A stretch of 64,000 bases of DNA. Origin: Halorubrum vacuolatum. GTDB lineage: Archaea > Halobacteriota > Halobacteria > Halobacteriales > Haloferacaceae. The DNA lies in the NCBI RefSeq assembly GCF_900188065.1, contig NZ_FZNQ01000001.1, positions 124,001 to 188,000 on the forward strand, in the 5' to 3' direction. Below the pieces are notes generated by a model. The model did no database searches, was not told the origin of the DNA, and saw only the letters and a list, made by a program, of their open reading frames with translations. Position 1 is the first letter of the stretch. The number at the start of each line of letters is the position of its first letter. Positions 34,632 to 45,253 of the stretch are shown here, in pieces. The translations under genes and the position numbers were made by a program.

Positions 34632-36394
34632 GGGTGTGCCTCCATTCCCTCCGTGAGGGCCGCTTCGATCTCCCGTGCGAGTTCGTCGGCCTTGAATCGT
34701 ACGCCGTCGTATTTGTTGATCCGGTCGACCCGCTCCAGCACGTCGTGTTCGATCAGGTTCGCGAACTGGCCCGTCGCGTTACACTCGACGACGATCGTGT
34801 TCTCGGCCGCCGCGACCGCGTCGGTGAGGTCGGGCCGCGGGAAGACGTACGGGACCGAGATGACCCGCACGTCGATCCCGTCCGCCGCGAGGAGCTCGAG
34901 CGCCTCGACGATCGCCCCTTCGTTCGATCCCCACGAGATGACGAGGTTCTCCGCGTCGGCGTCCCCGAACTCACGGGGGCTCCAGTCCTCGCGCTCGATG
35001 GCCGTCTCGACCTTGCGGTTTCGCTTGTCGACCTGTTTGATCCGCATCTCGGTGTCCTCCGTCCGACGGCCGCGCTCGTCGTGTTCGAGCCCGGTGGACA
35101 TGTGTGCGCCGCCGGCCGTGCCGGGAAACGTCCGCGGAGAGATGCCGTCCTCGGTGAGCTCGTGCGGCATAAATCCGCCCGACTCCGTCCGGTGCTCGTC
35201 GATCGTTGATTCGTCGACGACGAAGCCGCGGTCGACCTCGACGGCGTCCATATCGAAGGTGTCGGGCGTGAACGTCTCCTCGGTGACCGCGAGCGAGAGG
35301 TCGGCGGTGAGATACACGGGCGTCTGGTACTTCTCGGCGAGGTTGAACGCCTCGACGGTCTTCCAGAAGCACTCCGAGACCGTCGTGGGCGCGATGACGA
35401 ACCGATGGATCTCGCCATGACCGCCGAAAAGCATCTGGTTGAGGTCGCCCTGTTCCTGTTTCGTCGGCATCCCCGTCGATGGACCCGAACGCATCACGTT
35501 ACAGATGACGAGCGGGGTCTCGCTCGTCGCGACGAGGCCGAACGTCTCCGTCATCAAGTCGATCCCCGGCCCGGACGATGCCGTCATCGCACGTGCGCCG
35601 CCGCGGGCGGCCCCCAACGCCATGTTGACCGCGGACAGTTCGTCCTCCGCCTGCACCACGTGGCCGCCGTAGCGCTCGATGCGACCCGTGAGATAGGTCA
35701 TCACGTCCGTCGCGGGCGTGATCGGGTAGCCGGCATAAAAGCGGCAGCCGGCAGCGATAGCGCCCATGCCGATCGCCTCGTCGCCGTTGAGCAGGACGTA
35801 ATCCTCGTCGGTCGTCTCCAGCGAGTAGTCGAACTCGAGATCACCGTACTCCTCGGCGACGTGGTCACGGCCCGCACGGGCGGCTTCCTGGTTGTTTTCG
35901 ACGAGCTTTCGGCCCTTATCCCCGAATCGCTTTTCGAGCGCGGAGTCGAGGTTCTCGATCGGGAAGTCCGCGACCGCGCAGGCGGCCCCGAGCGCGACGA
36001 CGTTCCGCATGATGGCGCCGCCGGCCTCCTCGGCGAGCCGTTTGAGTGGAACGTCGAGGCCGACCATCTCGCCGGGGATCTCGACGTTCCGCATCGTCGT
36101 CCGCTCGCCGTCGTAGATGATCACGGAGTCATCGTGGAGTTCATCGAGGTTCTCCTCGATGGTTCGGGGGGTCAACGCGATGAGGACATCGAGTCGGTCA
36201 ACGACGCTCTGTACCTTGTCGACGGACGTGCGAACCTTGTACGCGGTGTATCCACCACGGATCCGGGACGCGAAATCCTTCGACGTGAAGACGTGTCGAC
36301 CCGATCGGGAGAGCGCTTGGGCGAAGATCTTGCCCGTCGAGTCGATGCCGTCGCCGGCCTCCCCGCCGACGGCCCAGTTGAAGTCCGCAGCCAT
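34628..36394 (-). CDS. korA: 2-oxoacid:ferredoxin oxidoreductase alpha subunit, gamma-alpha fusion (KorA-like)
   Basis: A 588-residue protein. Residues 1-190 form the gamma domain (GGEAGDGIDSTGKIFAQALS, SKDFASRIRGGYTAYKVRTS). The alpha domains start near residue 205, with GDEAIGMGAIAAGCRFYAGY followed by PITPATDVMTYL, and end with NTIVVECNATGQFANLI. The fused gamma-alpha layout is the haloarchaeal form. The protein pairs with the beta subunit at 33768-34631, and the ATGA overlap indicates coupled translation. The complex replaces the dehydrogenase complex that haloarchaea do not use for 2-oxoacids. The long plus-strand frames over this gene are shadows. Confidence 0.88.
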   Translation of the reverse strand: MAADFNWAVGGEAGDGIDSTGKIFAQALSRSGRHVFTSKDFASRIRGGYTAYKVRTSVDKVQSVVDRLDVLIALTPRTIEENLDELHDDSVIIYDGERTTMRNVEIPGEMVGLDVPLKRLAEEAGGAIMRNVVALGAACAVADFPIENLDSALEKRFGDKGRKLVENNQEAARAGRDHVAEEYGDLEFDYSLETTDEDYVLLNGDEAIGMGAIAAGCRFYAGYPITPATDVMTYLTGRIERYGGHVVQAEDELSAVNMALGAARGGARAMTASSGPGIDLMTETFGLVATSETPLVICNVMRSGPSTGMPTKQEQGDLNQMLFGGHGEIHRFVIAPTTVSECFWKTVEAFNLAEKYQTPVYLTADLSLAVTEETFTPDTFDMDAVEVDRGFVVDESTIDEHRTESGGFMPHELTEDGISPRTFPGTAGGAHMSTGLEHDERGRRTEDTEMRIKQVDKRNRKVETAIEREDWSPREFGDADAENLVISWGSNEGAIVEALELLAADGIDVRVISVPYVFPRPDLTDAVAAAENTIVVECNATGQFANLIEHDVLERVDRINKYDGVRFKADELAREIEAALTEGMEAHP

Positions 36395-36678
36395 GCTATG
36401 CCGTCGGTTTTACCGGACCAAGCAAAAGGCTTCTGGAAGGGGTGGTGCCATCGTTTCTGAACATTCGACCACTGCTTCGCGAATATTGCACGATCTACAT
36501 CCGTATCGATCTATAAAACACGGGTAGAGTGGGAGATCGTTTACCAATAACGCGATTACGATACGTAGTTGTCGACCGGGAATTCGACGATCGTCGGAAC
36601 CACTCGGTGGCCGTCCACGACGGTGGCGAGTGACGCCGAGACGGGAACACGTTAATGTGTCACCCCATTACCCGAGGT
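36395..36678. other. divergent promoter region, no gene seen
   Basis: This separates korA (minus) from the flavin reductase gene (plus). CTATAAAACA at 36511-36520 is a strong TATA-like element, but it lies about 160 nt before the next plus-strand ATG, too far for a leaderless start. A weaker box, ACGTTAATG near 36649-36657, sits about 26 nt before the ATG at 36679 and is the likelier promoter for that gene. Confidence 0.4.
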
Positions 36679-37323
36679 ATGGACGCGACAGTCACCGTGA
36701 CCGACGTCGAGGACGTCGGCCCAGATACGTACGCGATTCGCTTCGGGACGCCGGACGGTTTCGCCGCCGAGCCCGGACAGTTCGTCAAACTCGGCACCGA
36801 GATCGACGGCGAGTCCGTCGCTCGATTCTACACGCTCTCCTCGCCGACCGTGGACGAGACCTTCGAGGTCACCGTCGGCATCGATCCGGATGACGGCGGG
36901 GCGTTTTCGGCCTTCCTGACGTCGATCGAACCGGGCGTGGAGCTGTCGCTCTCGGGGCCCTTCGGCGACCAGCACTACGACGGCGAGCGGCGCGTCGTGA
37001 TCCTCGCCGGCGGCCCCGGGGTCGGTCCCGCCGTCGCAATCGCCGAGCGGGCCGTCACGGAGGGCGGCGAGGCGGCGATCGTCTACCGCGACGACGAACC
37101 GGCACATGGGGGTCGGTTGAAACGGCTCCGCGATGCGGGCGCGAGTATCTACCTCCTTGACGGTGACGTCGAGTTGGACGCGGCCACCGCGGACGTGGTG
37201 ACCGGTGCGGGCGATGAGGGCCTGTTCGTCTACGGGTTCGCCGATTTCGTCGCCGACGCCGAGGCCGCGATCGAGGCCACCATCGGCGATGCGGACGACG
37301 CGAAAGTCGAGAACTTCGGATAG
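36679..37323 (+). CDS. FAD-dependent ferredoxin-NADP reductase-like protein
   Basis: A 214-residue protein from the ATG at 36679, chosen because the in-frame ATG at 36655 is not conserved and overlaps the promoter. Residues 1-95 form the FAD-binding barrel: AEPGQFVKLGTEIDG, then RFYTLSSPTVDETFEVTVGI, whose R-x-Y-T/S-L-S-S motif binds FAD. Residues 100-214 form the NAD(P)-binding part, starting VVILAGGPGVGPAVAIAERA. It moves electrons between NAD(P)H and a carrier. Haloarchaea often encode one such short protein. The partner is unknown, though neighbouring ferredoxin-linked korAB is suggestive. Confidence 0.8.
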   Translation: MDATVTVTDVEDVGPDTYAIRFGTPDGFAAEPGQFVKLGTEIDGESVARFYTLSSPTVDETFEVTVGIDPDDGGAFSAFLTSIEPGVELSLSGPFGDQHYDGERRVVILAGGPGVGPAVAIAERAVTEGGEAAIVYRDDEPAHGGRLKRLRDAGASIYLLDGDVELDAATADVVTGAGDEGLFVYGFADFVADAEAAIEATIGDADDAKVENFG

Positions 37324-37347
37324 TCGCGCTGGCGTGTCCGTGGGCGA

Positions 37348-38451
37348 TCAGCCGTCGAAATAGTCGACCAGCCGCCCGGCCGCCTCCTCCACGCGCGGGG
37401 TGACGAGCGCGAACCGGAACCAGTCCTTCCGGGCGGTGCCGAAGGTGTCCCCGGGCATCCCCGCCACGCCGGCCTCGTCGATGAGTCGCTTCACGTTCGC
37501 CATCGTCCCGGGAACGCCCTCGAAGCGGGCGAGCACGTAGAACGCCCCGTCCGGACGCGTGTACTCCGCGCCGGCGGCATCGAGCGCCGAGCCGAAGGCG
37601 TCGATCCGTTCGTCGAGTAACTCCCGGGCCCGCTCGTAGTACGCCTCGTCGGTCTCGCGAAGGGCGGTGTTGACGGCGTGTTGTGACGGGCGGGCGCTCG
37701 CGACGTTCACGAGCATGTGTCGGGTCTTCGCGCTCGCGACGTGTTCGGGCGGAAGGATCGCGTAGCCGACGCGGAAGCCCGTGATCGCCATCGACTTCGA
37801 GAAGCCGCTCGTGACGATCACGTTCGGGGAGTCGATGGTGAGTGCCGACTCGAAGCGACCGGAGAGGTCGAAGGCGTCGTACACCTCGTCGACGACGACG
37901 AGCGCGTCGACCGCCTCGGCGATCGCGACGACCTCGCGGATCGCCTCGATGTCGTAGACCGCGCCGGTCGGGTTGTTCGGGGTGTTTAAGACGATCAGCG
38001 CGGTCTCCTCGCTCGCCGCGGCGCGGATCGCCTCCACGTCGAGCCCACCGCCGCGGTGGGTCGGGACGAGCGTCGGCGTGCCGCCGAGGAGGTCGGTCTT
38101 GCCCGGATAGTACGGATAGACCGGATCCATGAGCAGCGCCTCCGAGCCCGCGTCGCGCTCGAACGCCCGCGCCATCGCGAGGTAGTTCGCCTCCCCGGTG
38201 CCGTTCGTGACCACCACCCGATCGACGCCGACGCCGCGGCGCTCGGCGATCGCCTCGCGGAGTTCGAGGAGGCCCTCGCTCGGTGGATACTGGAACTCCT
38301 CGGGTGGGAACCGGGCGTAGGCTTCGAGCGCCTCCCGGAGGGCGTCGGGCGGCTCCCAGTCGGGATTGCCGCTCACCATGTCGATGACGTCGCCGTCGGC
38401 CACGCTCGCGTACTGCATCACGTGGAAGAACTTCGGCTCGTCGTACTCCAT
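37348..38451 (-). CDS. PLP-dependent aminotransferase class I/II
   Basis: A 367-residue fold-type I transaminase. Motifs are VVTNGTGEANYLAMARAFER (cofactor phosphate region), VLNTPNNPTGAVYDIEAIRE, VVDEVYDAF (the Asp that binds the PLP ring nitrogen) and TSGFSKSMAITGFRVGYAIL, in which the Lys carries the Schiff base. This is the aspartate/aromatic aminotransferase group. The amino-acid substrate cannot be decided. It converges with the flavin reductase gene. The in-frame ATG at 38451 gives a protein of usual length for the group. Confidence 0.92.
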   Translation of the reverse strand: MEYDEPKFFHVMQYASVADGDVIDMVSGNPDWEPPDALREALEAYARFPPEEFQYPPSEGLLELREAIAERRGVGVDRVVVTNGTGEANYLAMARAFERDAGSEALLMDPVYPYYPGKTDLLGGTPTLVPTHRGGGLDVEAIRAAASEETALIVLNTPNNPTGAVYDIEAIREVVAIAEAVDALVVVDEVYDAFDLSGRFESALTIDSPNVIVTSGFSKSMAITGFRVGYAILPPEHVASAKTRHMLVNVASARPSQHAVNTALRETDEAYYERARELLDERIDAFGSALDAAGAEYTRPDGAFYVLARFEGVPGTMANVKRLIDEAGVAGMPGDTFGTARKDWFRFALVTPRVEEAAGRLVDYFDG

Positions 38452-38508
38452 GCGGACCGGTCGGTCGCCGGCACCCTTGCTCTTTCGGGACCGAACGCGG
38501 TCGGATCA

Positions 38509-38730
38509 AAAGGCGAACGTCACGACGGAGGGTATCATCGGGCTGCCGATCGACGCGATGGTGATGAACTCGATCTCCGGACGGTCCCAACGGGCAAGGT
38601 CGTCTCGAAGACGATCACCCTCGAAGACGGCACCGACGAACTCGCGGCGATGACCGACTTCGGGTCGACCGGCATTCCGCTCATCGATTCGTTCCGCGAG
38701 GCCATCCCTGCCGACACGCAGCCATTGAGG
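38509..38730 (+). pseudogene. coding-like remnant between two minus-strand genes
   Basis: Between the aminotransferase and dph2 the plus strand carries a stretch with strong G/C3 bias and acidic composition. It includes LEDGTDELAAMTDFGSTGIP, followed by LIDSFREAIPADTQPL. It lacks its own plausible start codon and runs into non-coding sequence at both ends. The antisense frame is Ser/Arg-rich, as is usual for a shadow of real haloarchaeal coding sequence. I do not recognise the family. It could be a decayed insertion or a fragment left by a deletion. Confidence 0.3.
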
Positions 38731-38737
38731 ACCACTC

Positions 38738-38755
38738 AAACGGGGGTTCCCGTTT
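38738..38755 (-). terminator. hairpin after dph2 (candidate terminator)
   Basis: AAACGGG (38738-38744) and CCCGTTT (38749-38755) form a perfect 7-bp hairpin with a 4-nt loop, some 22 nt after the dph2 stop on the minus strand. Hairpin terminators are not general in archaea, so this may be a processing or stability element. Confidence 0.35.
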
Positions 38756-38776
38756 TCGGGTGGTTCCCCGACAGAC

Positions 38777-39820
38777 TCACCACGTATCGTGGAACGTGTC
38801 GAACTCGATCGAATCGAGCGGCTTCTCGCCGATCGCGGCCTTATACTCCCCGGGCGTCAACATCGGCTTGTGGAACCGGGGGCCGTCGTCGGTGGTGATC
38901 CGCGGACAGCCCGTGTTGACGAAGGCGTCGACGTTGAAGTTGCGAAGCCGGTCCGGGGTCACCTCGTCCATCGTGATCAGGTAGGCGTTCTCGTTGTTGT
39001 CGATGATCTCCTGGGCCTGCTCCCAGCGGCCCTGCCCGATCTTCGTACAGAAGATGACGCCCCACGTGTCGGCGCTCATCGCCTTATGAACGGCCGCATA
39101 GCGCTGTTTGAGGAAGGTGTCGTGTTCGGCGATCTTCACGACGTTGTTGACGGGGTCGGCGATGACGACCCGCTTTTCGGGGTGCTCCATCGCCAACCCG
39201 ACCGGATGGAACTTGCCGCCACCGACGTAGAGCACCTGATCGGCGGGGATGTCCGCGGAGGCGTAGTTGCAGCCGAGGACCTGTCCCTCTTTCGTGAGAC
39301 GGTTGTCGCCGCGGCGGGTGTGGACCTCGTAGCCGCGCGCCTCCAGCCAGTCGGTCATCTCCTCGAAGCGGTTCATGTGCTGGGCGGTCGTGACGAGCCC
39401 GACGTCGGGGTCCTCCTCGGGCTCGGCGAGCTCCGCGAGCGACTCCTCCATGATCGGGAAGGGGTCGACGTTCGAAAAGAGCGGGACGTAGATGATGCTG
39501 TCCGACTCCTTCATCGGGGTGTGCCCGAAGTGGACGAAGACGTCAGTTCGTCGCATCAGGTAGGTGTCCAGGTCGCACGCGCCGTAACAGGGCTGCCCGG
39601 AGATCATGAAGGTGACGTCGTCTGGGGCGGCCGCTCGGAGGTCGTCGGCGACCTTCGGACCGCGGCGTTTCAGCCCCTCCGGGAACTGGAGCCCGACCTT
39701 CGTCGCGTCCCGCTCTTCTATCGCCTCGACGATCCGGTCGAGTTCGTAATCCCACTCTCGGTCGTGTTTCAGGGCCATCCCCGTTCGTGTGAGGTCGCCC
39801 TCGCTTGACCCGCGGCTCAT
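38777..39820 (-). CDS. dph2: diphthamide synthase radical enzyme Dph2
   Basis: A 347-residue protein, starting at ATG 39820 (MSRGSSEGDLTRTG); the longer frame is a poor extension. It has three repeated domains, each offering one cysteine to the 4Fe-4S cluster: SGQPCYGACDLDTYLM, GQVLGCNYASADIP and NTGCPRITTDDGPR. The enzyme cleaves SAM in a non-standard way and adds a 3-amino-3-carboxypropyl group to a His of elongation factor 2, the first step to diphthamide. LQFPEGLKRRGPKVADDL is the usual N-terminal motif. Confidence 0.92.
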   Translation of the reverse strand: MSRGSSEGDLTRTGMALKHDREWDYELDRIVEAIEERDATKVGLQFPEGLKRRGPKVADDLRAAAPDDVTFMISGQPCYGACDLDTYLMRRTDVFVHFGHTPMKESDSIIYVPLFSNVDPFPIMEESLAELAEPEEDPDVGLVTTAQHMNRFEEMTDWLEARGYEVHTRRGDNRLTKEGQVLGCNYASADIPADQVLYVGGGKFHPVGLAMEHPEKRVVIADPVNNVVKIAEHDTFLKQRYAAVHKAMSADTWGVIFCTKIGQGRWEQAQEIIDNNENAYLITMDEVTPDRLRNFNVDAFVNTGCPRITTDDGPRFHKPMLTPGEYKAAIGEKPLDSIEFDTFHDTW

Positions 39821-39966
39821 GTTGTCTACGGGTTGCGTGCGGGGAGGGATAAGCGGCGCGTTAGGCACGGAACCTCGATACACCCCATCCCCGCCCGTTA
39901 ATAAACTTACTTACGATTGATCGTTGTTTGGGAACGAATAACACGACTCCCCGAGGACAGCCACCC

Positions 39967-41121
39967 ATGGAGTTCGAACTCACCGACGAACAACGACAGC
40001 TCAAAGAGGAGGTACGACGGTTCGCCGACGAGGAGATCCGCCCGATCGCGACCGAACACGACGTTGAGGAGTCGTATCCGTACGACGTGATGGATGCGGC
40101 CGCCGACATGGGCCTGCTCGCGCCACACGTCCCCGTCGAATACGGCGGCGTCGGCTACACGGCGCTCGAAAACGCGATCCTCACCGAGGAGCTGTTCGCG
40201 GCGGATCCCGGGATCGGCCTCTGCATCTCCAGTGCTGGCTTCGGCGCGGAGGCGATCATGGGGTTCGGGACCGACGAACAGAAGGAGGAGGTCCTTCCGG
40301 CGGTCACGGCGGGCGAGGCGATCATGGGCTCCGCGATCAGCGAGCCGGGGGCGGGCTCCGACGTCACCGCCATCGCGACCCGGGCGGAACGCGACGGCGA
40401 CGAGTGGGTGATAAACGGCTCGAAGACGTGGATCACGAACGGGACGGTCGCCGACTATCTCGTCGTCGTCTGTGAGACCGATCCGGAGATCGAGGACCGG
40501 TACTCGGGCTACTCACAGATCCTCGTGGAGACCGACCGCGACGGGGTGACCCGCGAGAATATCACGGGCAAACTCGGGATCCGCGCGAGCGACACCGCCG
40601 AGATCGTCCTCGATGACGTTCGCGTCCCCGAGTCGAACCTGATCGGCCAGCGCGGGATGGGCTTTCTCCAGCTCATGCAGTTCTTCGATGAGACCCGGAC
40701 GGCCGTCGCCGCTCAGGGCGTCGGTATCGCCCGCGGCGCGGCCGAGCGGGCGCTGGAATACGCTCAGGAACGCGAGCAGTTCGGTCGCCCGATCTCGGAG
40801 TTTCAGGCGGTCACGCACAAGCTCGCGGAGATGCACACGAACACCGAGGCGGCCCGCTGGCTCACCTACCGCTCGGCGTGGGCGGTCGACAACGAGGGCG
40901 ACGAGCTGACCGCGCTCGCGTCGATGGCCAAGGAGTTCGCCTCCCGCGTCGCCGTCGAGGTCGCCGACGAGGCGGTCCAGATCCACGGCGGGGCCGGCTA
41001 CGTCAACGACTTCGACGTCGAGCGGCTCTACCGTGACGCGAAGATCACCCAGATCTACGAGGGGACGACGGAGATTCAAAAGAACATCATCGCGCGCGAA
41101 CTGCTCGGGAAAGGGTTTTAA
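39967..41121 (+). CDS. acyl-CoA dehydrogenase
   Basis: A 384-residue flavoenzyme, with ATG 39967 preferred over the upstream in-frame start at 39928 because [20 protein letters not shown] is the normal family start. Motifs are [20 protein letters not shown] and [18 protein letters not shown], then [20 protein letters not shown] and the C-terminal [20 protein letters not shown], followed by [19 protein letters not shown]. In this last block the Glu of YEGTTEI is the usual catalytic base in short-chain members. It oxidises an acyl-CoA to an enoyl-CoA and passes electrons to ETF. A TATA-like TTAATAAAC lies at 39898-39906. Confidence 0.95.
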   Translation: MEFELTDEQRQLKEEVRRFADEEIRPIATEHDVEESYPYDVMDAAADMGLLAPHVPVEYGGVGYTALENAILTEELFAADPGIGLCISSAGFGAEAIMGFGTDEQKEEVLPAVTAGEAIMGSAISEPGAGSDVTAIATRAERDGDEWVINGSKTWITNGTVADYLVVVCETDPEIEDRYSGYSQILVETDRDGVTRENITGKLGIRASDTAEIVLDDVRVPESNLIGQRGMGFLQLMQFFDETRTAVAAQGVGIARGAAERALEYAQEREQFGRPISEFQAVTHKLAEMHTNTEAARWLTYRSAWAVDNEGDELTALASMAKEFASRVAVEVADEAVQIHGGAGYVNDFDVERLYRDAKITQIYEGTTEIQKNIIARELLGKGF

Positions 41122-41228
41122 GAGCAAATTCAAGGTGTCCTCGGCGTCGTTGCAGCCGGTCGCCGGCTCCACCCCTGATCCCGACCTCACGCCGCCGTGT
41201 TTTTGCCCGTCGCCGTCGACTCCCGAGT

Positions 41229-41690
41229 ATGAGCCTCGATGTCGACGTTCCCGAACCGCCCACGCTCGCCTCGGTCGACCCCAACGAGTACGAGGATGCG
41301 GAGGTGATCGGCGATACCGACTACCGCCGCGACGAGCTGGAGGCGTTCTTACGGGAGGGCGCGTGGGAGGAGGCGTTCGAGGAGTGGGCGGCGACGAGCG
41401 ACATGGATCCCGAGGACTGGGCGATCGTCGTCGACCTCGATCTCATCTCGCGGTTCGACTTCTTCTGGGACGATTTCGCGGACCGGGTCGGCTACCACGC
41501 ACCTGGACTGCCCGAGGACTGGAAGGAACGCGACCTCCATCCCGACCTCGACTCGTGGGGAACGGTCTCCGCGATCAATGCAGGACTGACCGAACTCGGG
41601 CAGGTCGTCTGTGAGGTCCTCAAAGAGGAGTACATCGACTGGGAGGCGAGCTACGAGGCCCCCGACGACCTGCCCGACTTCGACGACTGA
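41229..41690 (+). CDS. conserved haloarchaeal protein of unknown function
   Basis: A 153-residue acidic, Trp-rich soluble protein. The conserved-looking blocks are VIGDTDYRRDELEAFLREGA, FDFFWDDFADRVGYHAPGLP and LDSWGTVSAINAGLTELGQV; the end is EAPDDLPDFDD. No cysteine pairs, membrane segments or known domain were seen. I recall close relatives across haloarchaea with no assigned role. A TATA-like GTGTTTTTG sits about 28 nt before the ATG, consistent with a leaderless start. It converges with top6A. Confidence 0.65.
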   Translation: MSLDVDVPEPPTLASVDPNEYEDAEVIGDTDYRRDELEAFLREGAWEEAFEEWAATSDMDPEDWAIVVDLDLISRFDFFWDDFADRVGYHAPGLPEDWKERDLHPDLDSWGTVSAINAGLTELGQVVCEVLKEEYIDWEASYEAPDDLPDFDD

Positions 41691-41729
41691 ACGCACGGGA
41701 CGTGAGTGTCCCGCTCACCCTTTTATCGC

Positions 41730-42815
41730 TTATAACACGCCCATCTCCCCGAGTCGCTCGGGAAGATACGTGTCGGTGACGAAATCCAGTCCGCGAGCGG
41801 CGAGCGACTGCTGTTCGGACTTCTTACCGATCTCCAGTTGCAGCTCGATCTGCTCCTCCCAGTAGTCGGTCTGGAAGCGCGGATCGTCCAACTCGGACTC
41901 CAACGCGTTGATGTCGGAGTCCGAAAGCGGGTCGGCGGGGAGGTCGTACTCGACGATATCGGCCGGCTGGATCCCGATGAACTGCGCCTGTGGCGTCGCG
42001 AGGTACTCCGAGAGGTGTGCGGATTTGATCGAGCCGTACGCGACGGAGCCATAGATCCGATAGGACCACGGGTCGCCGTCGGCGAAGACGACGATCGGCA
42101 CGCCCAGTTCGTCGTGGATCCGCTTCGTGATCCGCCGGGTCGCCCGCGCGGGCTGGCCTTTTAAATGGGTCACGAGACAGTTGTATGCCTCATCGAAGCC
42201 GTTCTCGATGAGCCGGTCGCGCATCCCGCCGGTCTCGACGGCGAGCGCGAAGTCGATGTCGTGATCGAGAAACTCGATCATGTCCGGGTTGTTCGGGATC
42301 TGATAGCCGCCCTCGCCGACGTCCTCCTGACAGTGGATCTCCCGTTCACCCCGGCGGGTCTGTTCGCGCAACAGAAGCGGGCCCATGAGCGTCGCGCCCG
42401 ATTCCTCGGGGCGCATGTGGAAGTCCTCGCGCGTCACCCCCGTCACGACCTCGAGGTCCTCGACGAGGTCGTTCGACTCGTCCTGATCGCCGAACTGTGC
42501 CTCGGTGTTGTCCCACGACTCCGAGAGATAGTAGAGCTCACGCAGCGTCGAGGAGCGGTCCTCCGCCAACTGATCCGCGAGGAACTCGATCGTGTAGGCG
42601 GCTTTTAAGAGCTTTCGCGCACCCCGCACGGAGTTCGCGCTCCGCGTCGAGGTGCGGTCGCCGTACTTCCAGACGCCGCTTTCGGGGTCGTACTCGATGT
42701 TGCTTTTCGTCCGCGTCGGCAGCCGCAGCTCCGGAACCTGCCCGGCCGCGAACTGGTCGTAGAACTGCGCCGCCAGATCGATGAGCTCCTCGCGTGCCTG
42801 CGTCTCGTCCGTCAT
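41730..42815 (-). CDS. top6A: DNA topoisomerase VI subunit A
   Basis: A 361-residue protein homologous to Spo11. The catalytic Tyr lies in the winged helix, [16 protein letters not shown] (residues about 91-106). The toprim metal site appears in [20 protein letters not shown]. It cuts both DNA strands while subunit B supplies ATP-driven strand passage. Its ATG shares an A with the stop of top6B (TAATG), so the two are translated together. The order B-A on one strand is the normal haloarchaeal order. Confidence 0.97.
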   Translation of the reverse strand: MTDETQAREELIDLAAQFYDQFAAGQVPELRLPTRTKSNIEYDPESGVWKYGDRTSTRSANSVRGARKLLKAAYTIEFLADQLAEDRSSTLRELYYLSESWDNTEAQFGDQDESNDLVEDLEVVTGVTREDFHMRPEESGATLMGPLLLREQTRRGEREIHCQEDVGEGGYQIPNNPDMIEFLDHDIDFALAVETGGMRDRLIENGFDEAYNCLVTHLKGQPARATRRITKRIHDELGVPIVVFADGDPWSYRIYGSVAYGSIKSAHLSEYLATPQAQFIGIQPADIVEYDLPADPLSDSDINALESELDDPRFQTDYWEEQIELQLEIGKKSEQQSLAARGLDFVTDTYLPERLGEMGVL

Positions 42816-45253
42816 TATGCGTTCACCGTGAGTTTCTCCGTCTCGACGCCGCTCACGCTGACGTCGAACTCGGCGTCCTCGGACACCGTGTAGGTCAATT
42901 CGGCGTCACCGCCGGCCGACACCTCGGGTTTCCACTGCAGGAACCACTCGCCGTCCATCTCCACCACGCTCCCGGCGGACGGATCGACCGGCTCGACGGA
43001 GACGATGTCCGTGATCTCGACCCGCTCCGTCGTGCTCGAATGGTTCTCGACGTGCAGCGTCACCGTCTCCCCGTTCACCTCCCGTTCGATGCTGACGTTG
43101 TTCATGATGCGCGCCAACGCGCCGTCGATGTTCGGGCGCGACCGACCCGTCACCTCCGAAACCTTGTCAGCCATCTCCGGAAGGATGCGCCCCAGGACGT
43201 CCTGTTTCTCGCGACGCTGCTGCATCGAGCGTCGCCGTTTTAAATACGACTTCAGCTCGCGGGCGGCCTCCCGCACCGCCAACTCGATCTCGTCTTCGAT
43301 CGCCGGGACGTTCGCGAGCGCGTCCTTCGACTCGCTGGTGAACGGGACGTTCGTCGACGCAACGTGTACGGAGATCACCGCGGGGCCGTTCGGCAGCCCC
43401 GATCCGCCCGGCTGGTCCAAGTTGTAGTTCCGCCAGCCGATCGATTTGAGCACGTCCGTGATCGCACATGCCCCACGCTGGTAGACGAGCGGGACGCGGT
43501 TCGCGAAGCGCAACACCTCGACGGAGCCCTCCGCGGGGATCGCACCGCCATAGGCGATCCCGGCCTCGACGATGAACGGGTCGCCGCCGTGGACTTTTGC
43601 ATCCCGTGTCGCGGCCGCATAGAAGTCCGCCTCGTACTCCTTCCGGAGGCCCGCCTCGACCAACTCCGCGGTGATCGGCGCGAGACAGTCCGTCGGTGGC
43701 GCGAGGATATCCGTCACTCGCATCGCATCCAACAGATCCGCCGAGGCGTCGCGATCGGCTGCGACCACGTTCACTTTTGGCGGATCGTCGGGCACCGTCC
43801 GCGCCCGCGACCAGAACGCCTCGACGACGTTCCCGCGGGCGGTCTCGCCGAAGGTGACGTCGTGTTGTTCGGTGACGAACGCCGCCGCGTCGGCGACGAG
43901 TCGCTCGAGGTCATCATGGGTCACCCGAAACGCGTCGCCATCGAGGCCCACGAGCCGGCGGGCGACGGCGTCCGCCATCGCCTGGACCGTCTCGTCGTCC
44001 TTTCGTGTCGAGGTCGCCTCGTCGATGAGCGCGTACACCTGCGGGACGAGCGGTGTGCCGTCTTCGCTAGCCTCCGCGTCTTCGGCATCACCAGCTACGC
44101 CCGTTATTGCGCCCCACGCCGCCTCGACCGCGTTCTCGCGGACCGTCGAGCCGAAGGTCCGACCGGTGTCGTCCTCGACGGTTTCGGCGGCGTTGTTCAC
44201 GATGGTCGCGACCTCCGAACGTGTGACGCGGGCGTTGCCGGCGACCGTCTCCGCGACGCTTGCGGCGAACGCGGCGGTCGCTTCGGCCCCCTTGTTCGCG
44301 ACGGCCGCCTCCACCGCGGCCTCGACGTCACGATCGACGTGTGCGGCGGGCGGCTCCCAGGAAAGCTCGCGGCCGTAGTGGACGTCACGGAAGTTGTCGA
44401 TGATAGAGTCAGCCGTCTTCTTACCGACGCGCGTGAACTCCTCCTGGAGGAACCCCGACACCGAGTACGACTCCGTCGCCTCCAGCATCTTGATGAGCGC
44501 GCCGAGTTCGACGCCGTGCGGGTGCGGCCGGATCTCCGAGGTCTCCGCCGGCAGCTCGTCGGTGGCCCGCTCGAACTTCAGCGGCTCCGAGAGGCCGGGC
44601 TCGCGCAACTCGATCCGGGCATGCGGGTTGACGACGGCGGTGTGTTTGATGTAGTCATGGAGCTGTGCCCGGGCCCGCATGTTCGCCTCCATCTCCAACT
44701 CGATCCGGGTCCCGTGTGGCCGGTCCCAGGCGGTCTCTTTCTCCGCTTTGATCTCCGGTTCGTTCGTATCCGTATCGATGATCAACTCGAAATACTGCGC
44801 GCGGGACTGCCCCTTCGGTCGCGAGGTGATCTTCGCCGGTTGCCCGGAGGTGAGCTGTGAGTACAGGACGGCCGCTGAGATTCCGATTCCCTGTTGCCCT
44901 CTCGATTGCTCCCGTGCGTGGAACCGCGAACCGTACAGCAGTTTCCCGAACACTTTCGGAAGCTGTGCTTTCGTGATGCCCGGCCCGTTATCCTCGATCA
45001 CGAGTCGGTAGTAGTCGCCGGCCTCCTCGATCTCGACGTAGATGTCGGGAAGGATCGCGGCCTCCTCGGTCGCGTCGAGCGCGTTGTCGACCGCCTCCTT
45101 GACGGCGGTGACGAGCCCGCGGGCGCCCGAGTCGAACCCGAGCATGTGTTTGTTCTTCTCGAAGAATTCGGCGATGGAGATCTCGCGCTGGCCCGCAGCC
45201 AACTCCTCCGCGATCCCCTCCTCGTCGCCGATCGTCGACTGGAAGGACGTCAT
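42815..45253 (-). CDS. top6B: DNA topoisomerase VI subunit B
   Basis: An 812-residue GHKL ATPase subunit. The Bergerat fold has [20 protein letters not shown] (box N), [20 protein letters not shown] (box G1) and [20 protein letters not shown] (box G2). It is followed by the helix-two-turn-helix and transducer domains ([40 protein letters not shown]). Residues about 300-500 hold an Ala/Asp/Glu-rich insert carried by haloarchaeal forms, and the C-terminal 110 residues form an Ig-like domain. The gyrB-gyrA pair that often sits next to it in other haloarchaea is absent; the next gene upstream is cspA. Confidence 0.96.
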   Translation of the reverse strand: MTSFQSTIGDEEGIAEELAAGQREISIAEFFEKNKHMLGFDSGARGLVTAVKEAVDNALDATEEAAILPDIYVEIEEAGDYYRLVIEDNGPGITKAQLPKVFGKLLYGSRFHAREQSRGQQGIGISAAVLYSQLTSGQPAKITSRPKGQSRAQYFELIIDTDTNEPEIKAEKETAWDRPHGTRIELEMEANMRARAQLHDYIKHTAVVNPHARIELREPGLSEPLKFERATDELPAETSEIRPHPHGVELGALIKMLEATESYSVSGFLQEEFTRVGKKTADSIIDNFRDVHYGRELSWEPPAAHVDRDVEAAVEAAVANKGAEATAAFAASVAETVAGNARVTRSEVATIVNNAAETVEDDTGRTFGSTVRENAVEAAWGAITGVAGDAEDAEASEDGTPLVPQVYALIDEATSTRKDDETVQAMADAVARRLVGLDGDAFRVTHDDLERLVADAAAFVTEQHDVTFGETARGNVVEAFWSRARTVPDDPPKVNVVAADRDASADLLDAMRVTDILAPPTDCLAPITAELVEAGLRKEYEADFYAAATRDAKVHGGDPFIVEAGIAYGGAIPAEGSVEVLRFANRVPLVYQRGACAITDVLKSIGWRNYNLDQPGGSGLPNGPAVISVHVASTNVPFTSESKDALANVPAIEDEIELAVREAARELKSYLKRRRSMQQRREKQDVLGRILPEMADKVSEVTGRSRPNIDGALARIMNNVSIEREVNGETVTLHVENHSSTTERVEITDIVSVEPVDPSAGSVVEMDGEWFLQWKPEVSAGGDAELTYTVSEDAEFDVSVSGVETEKLTVNA

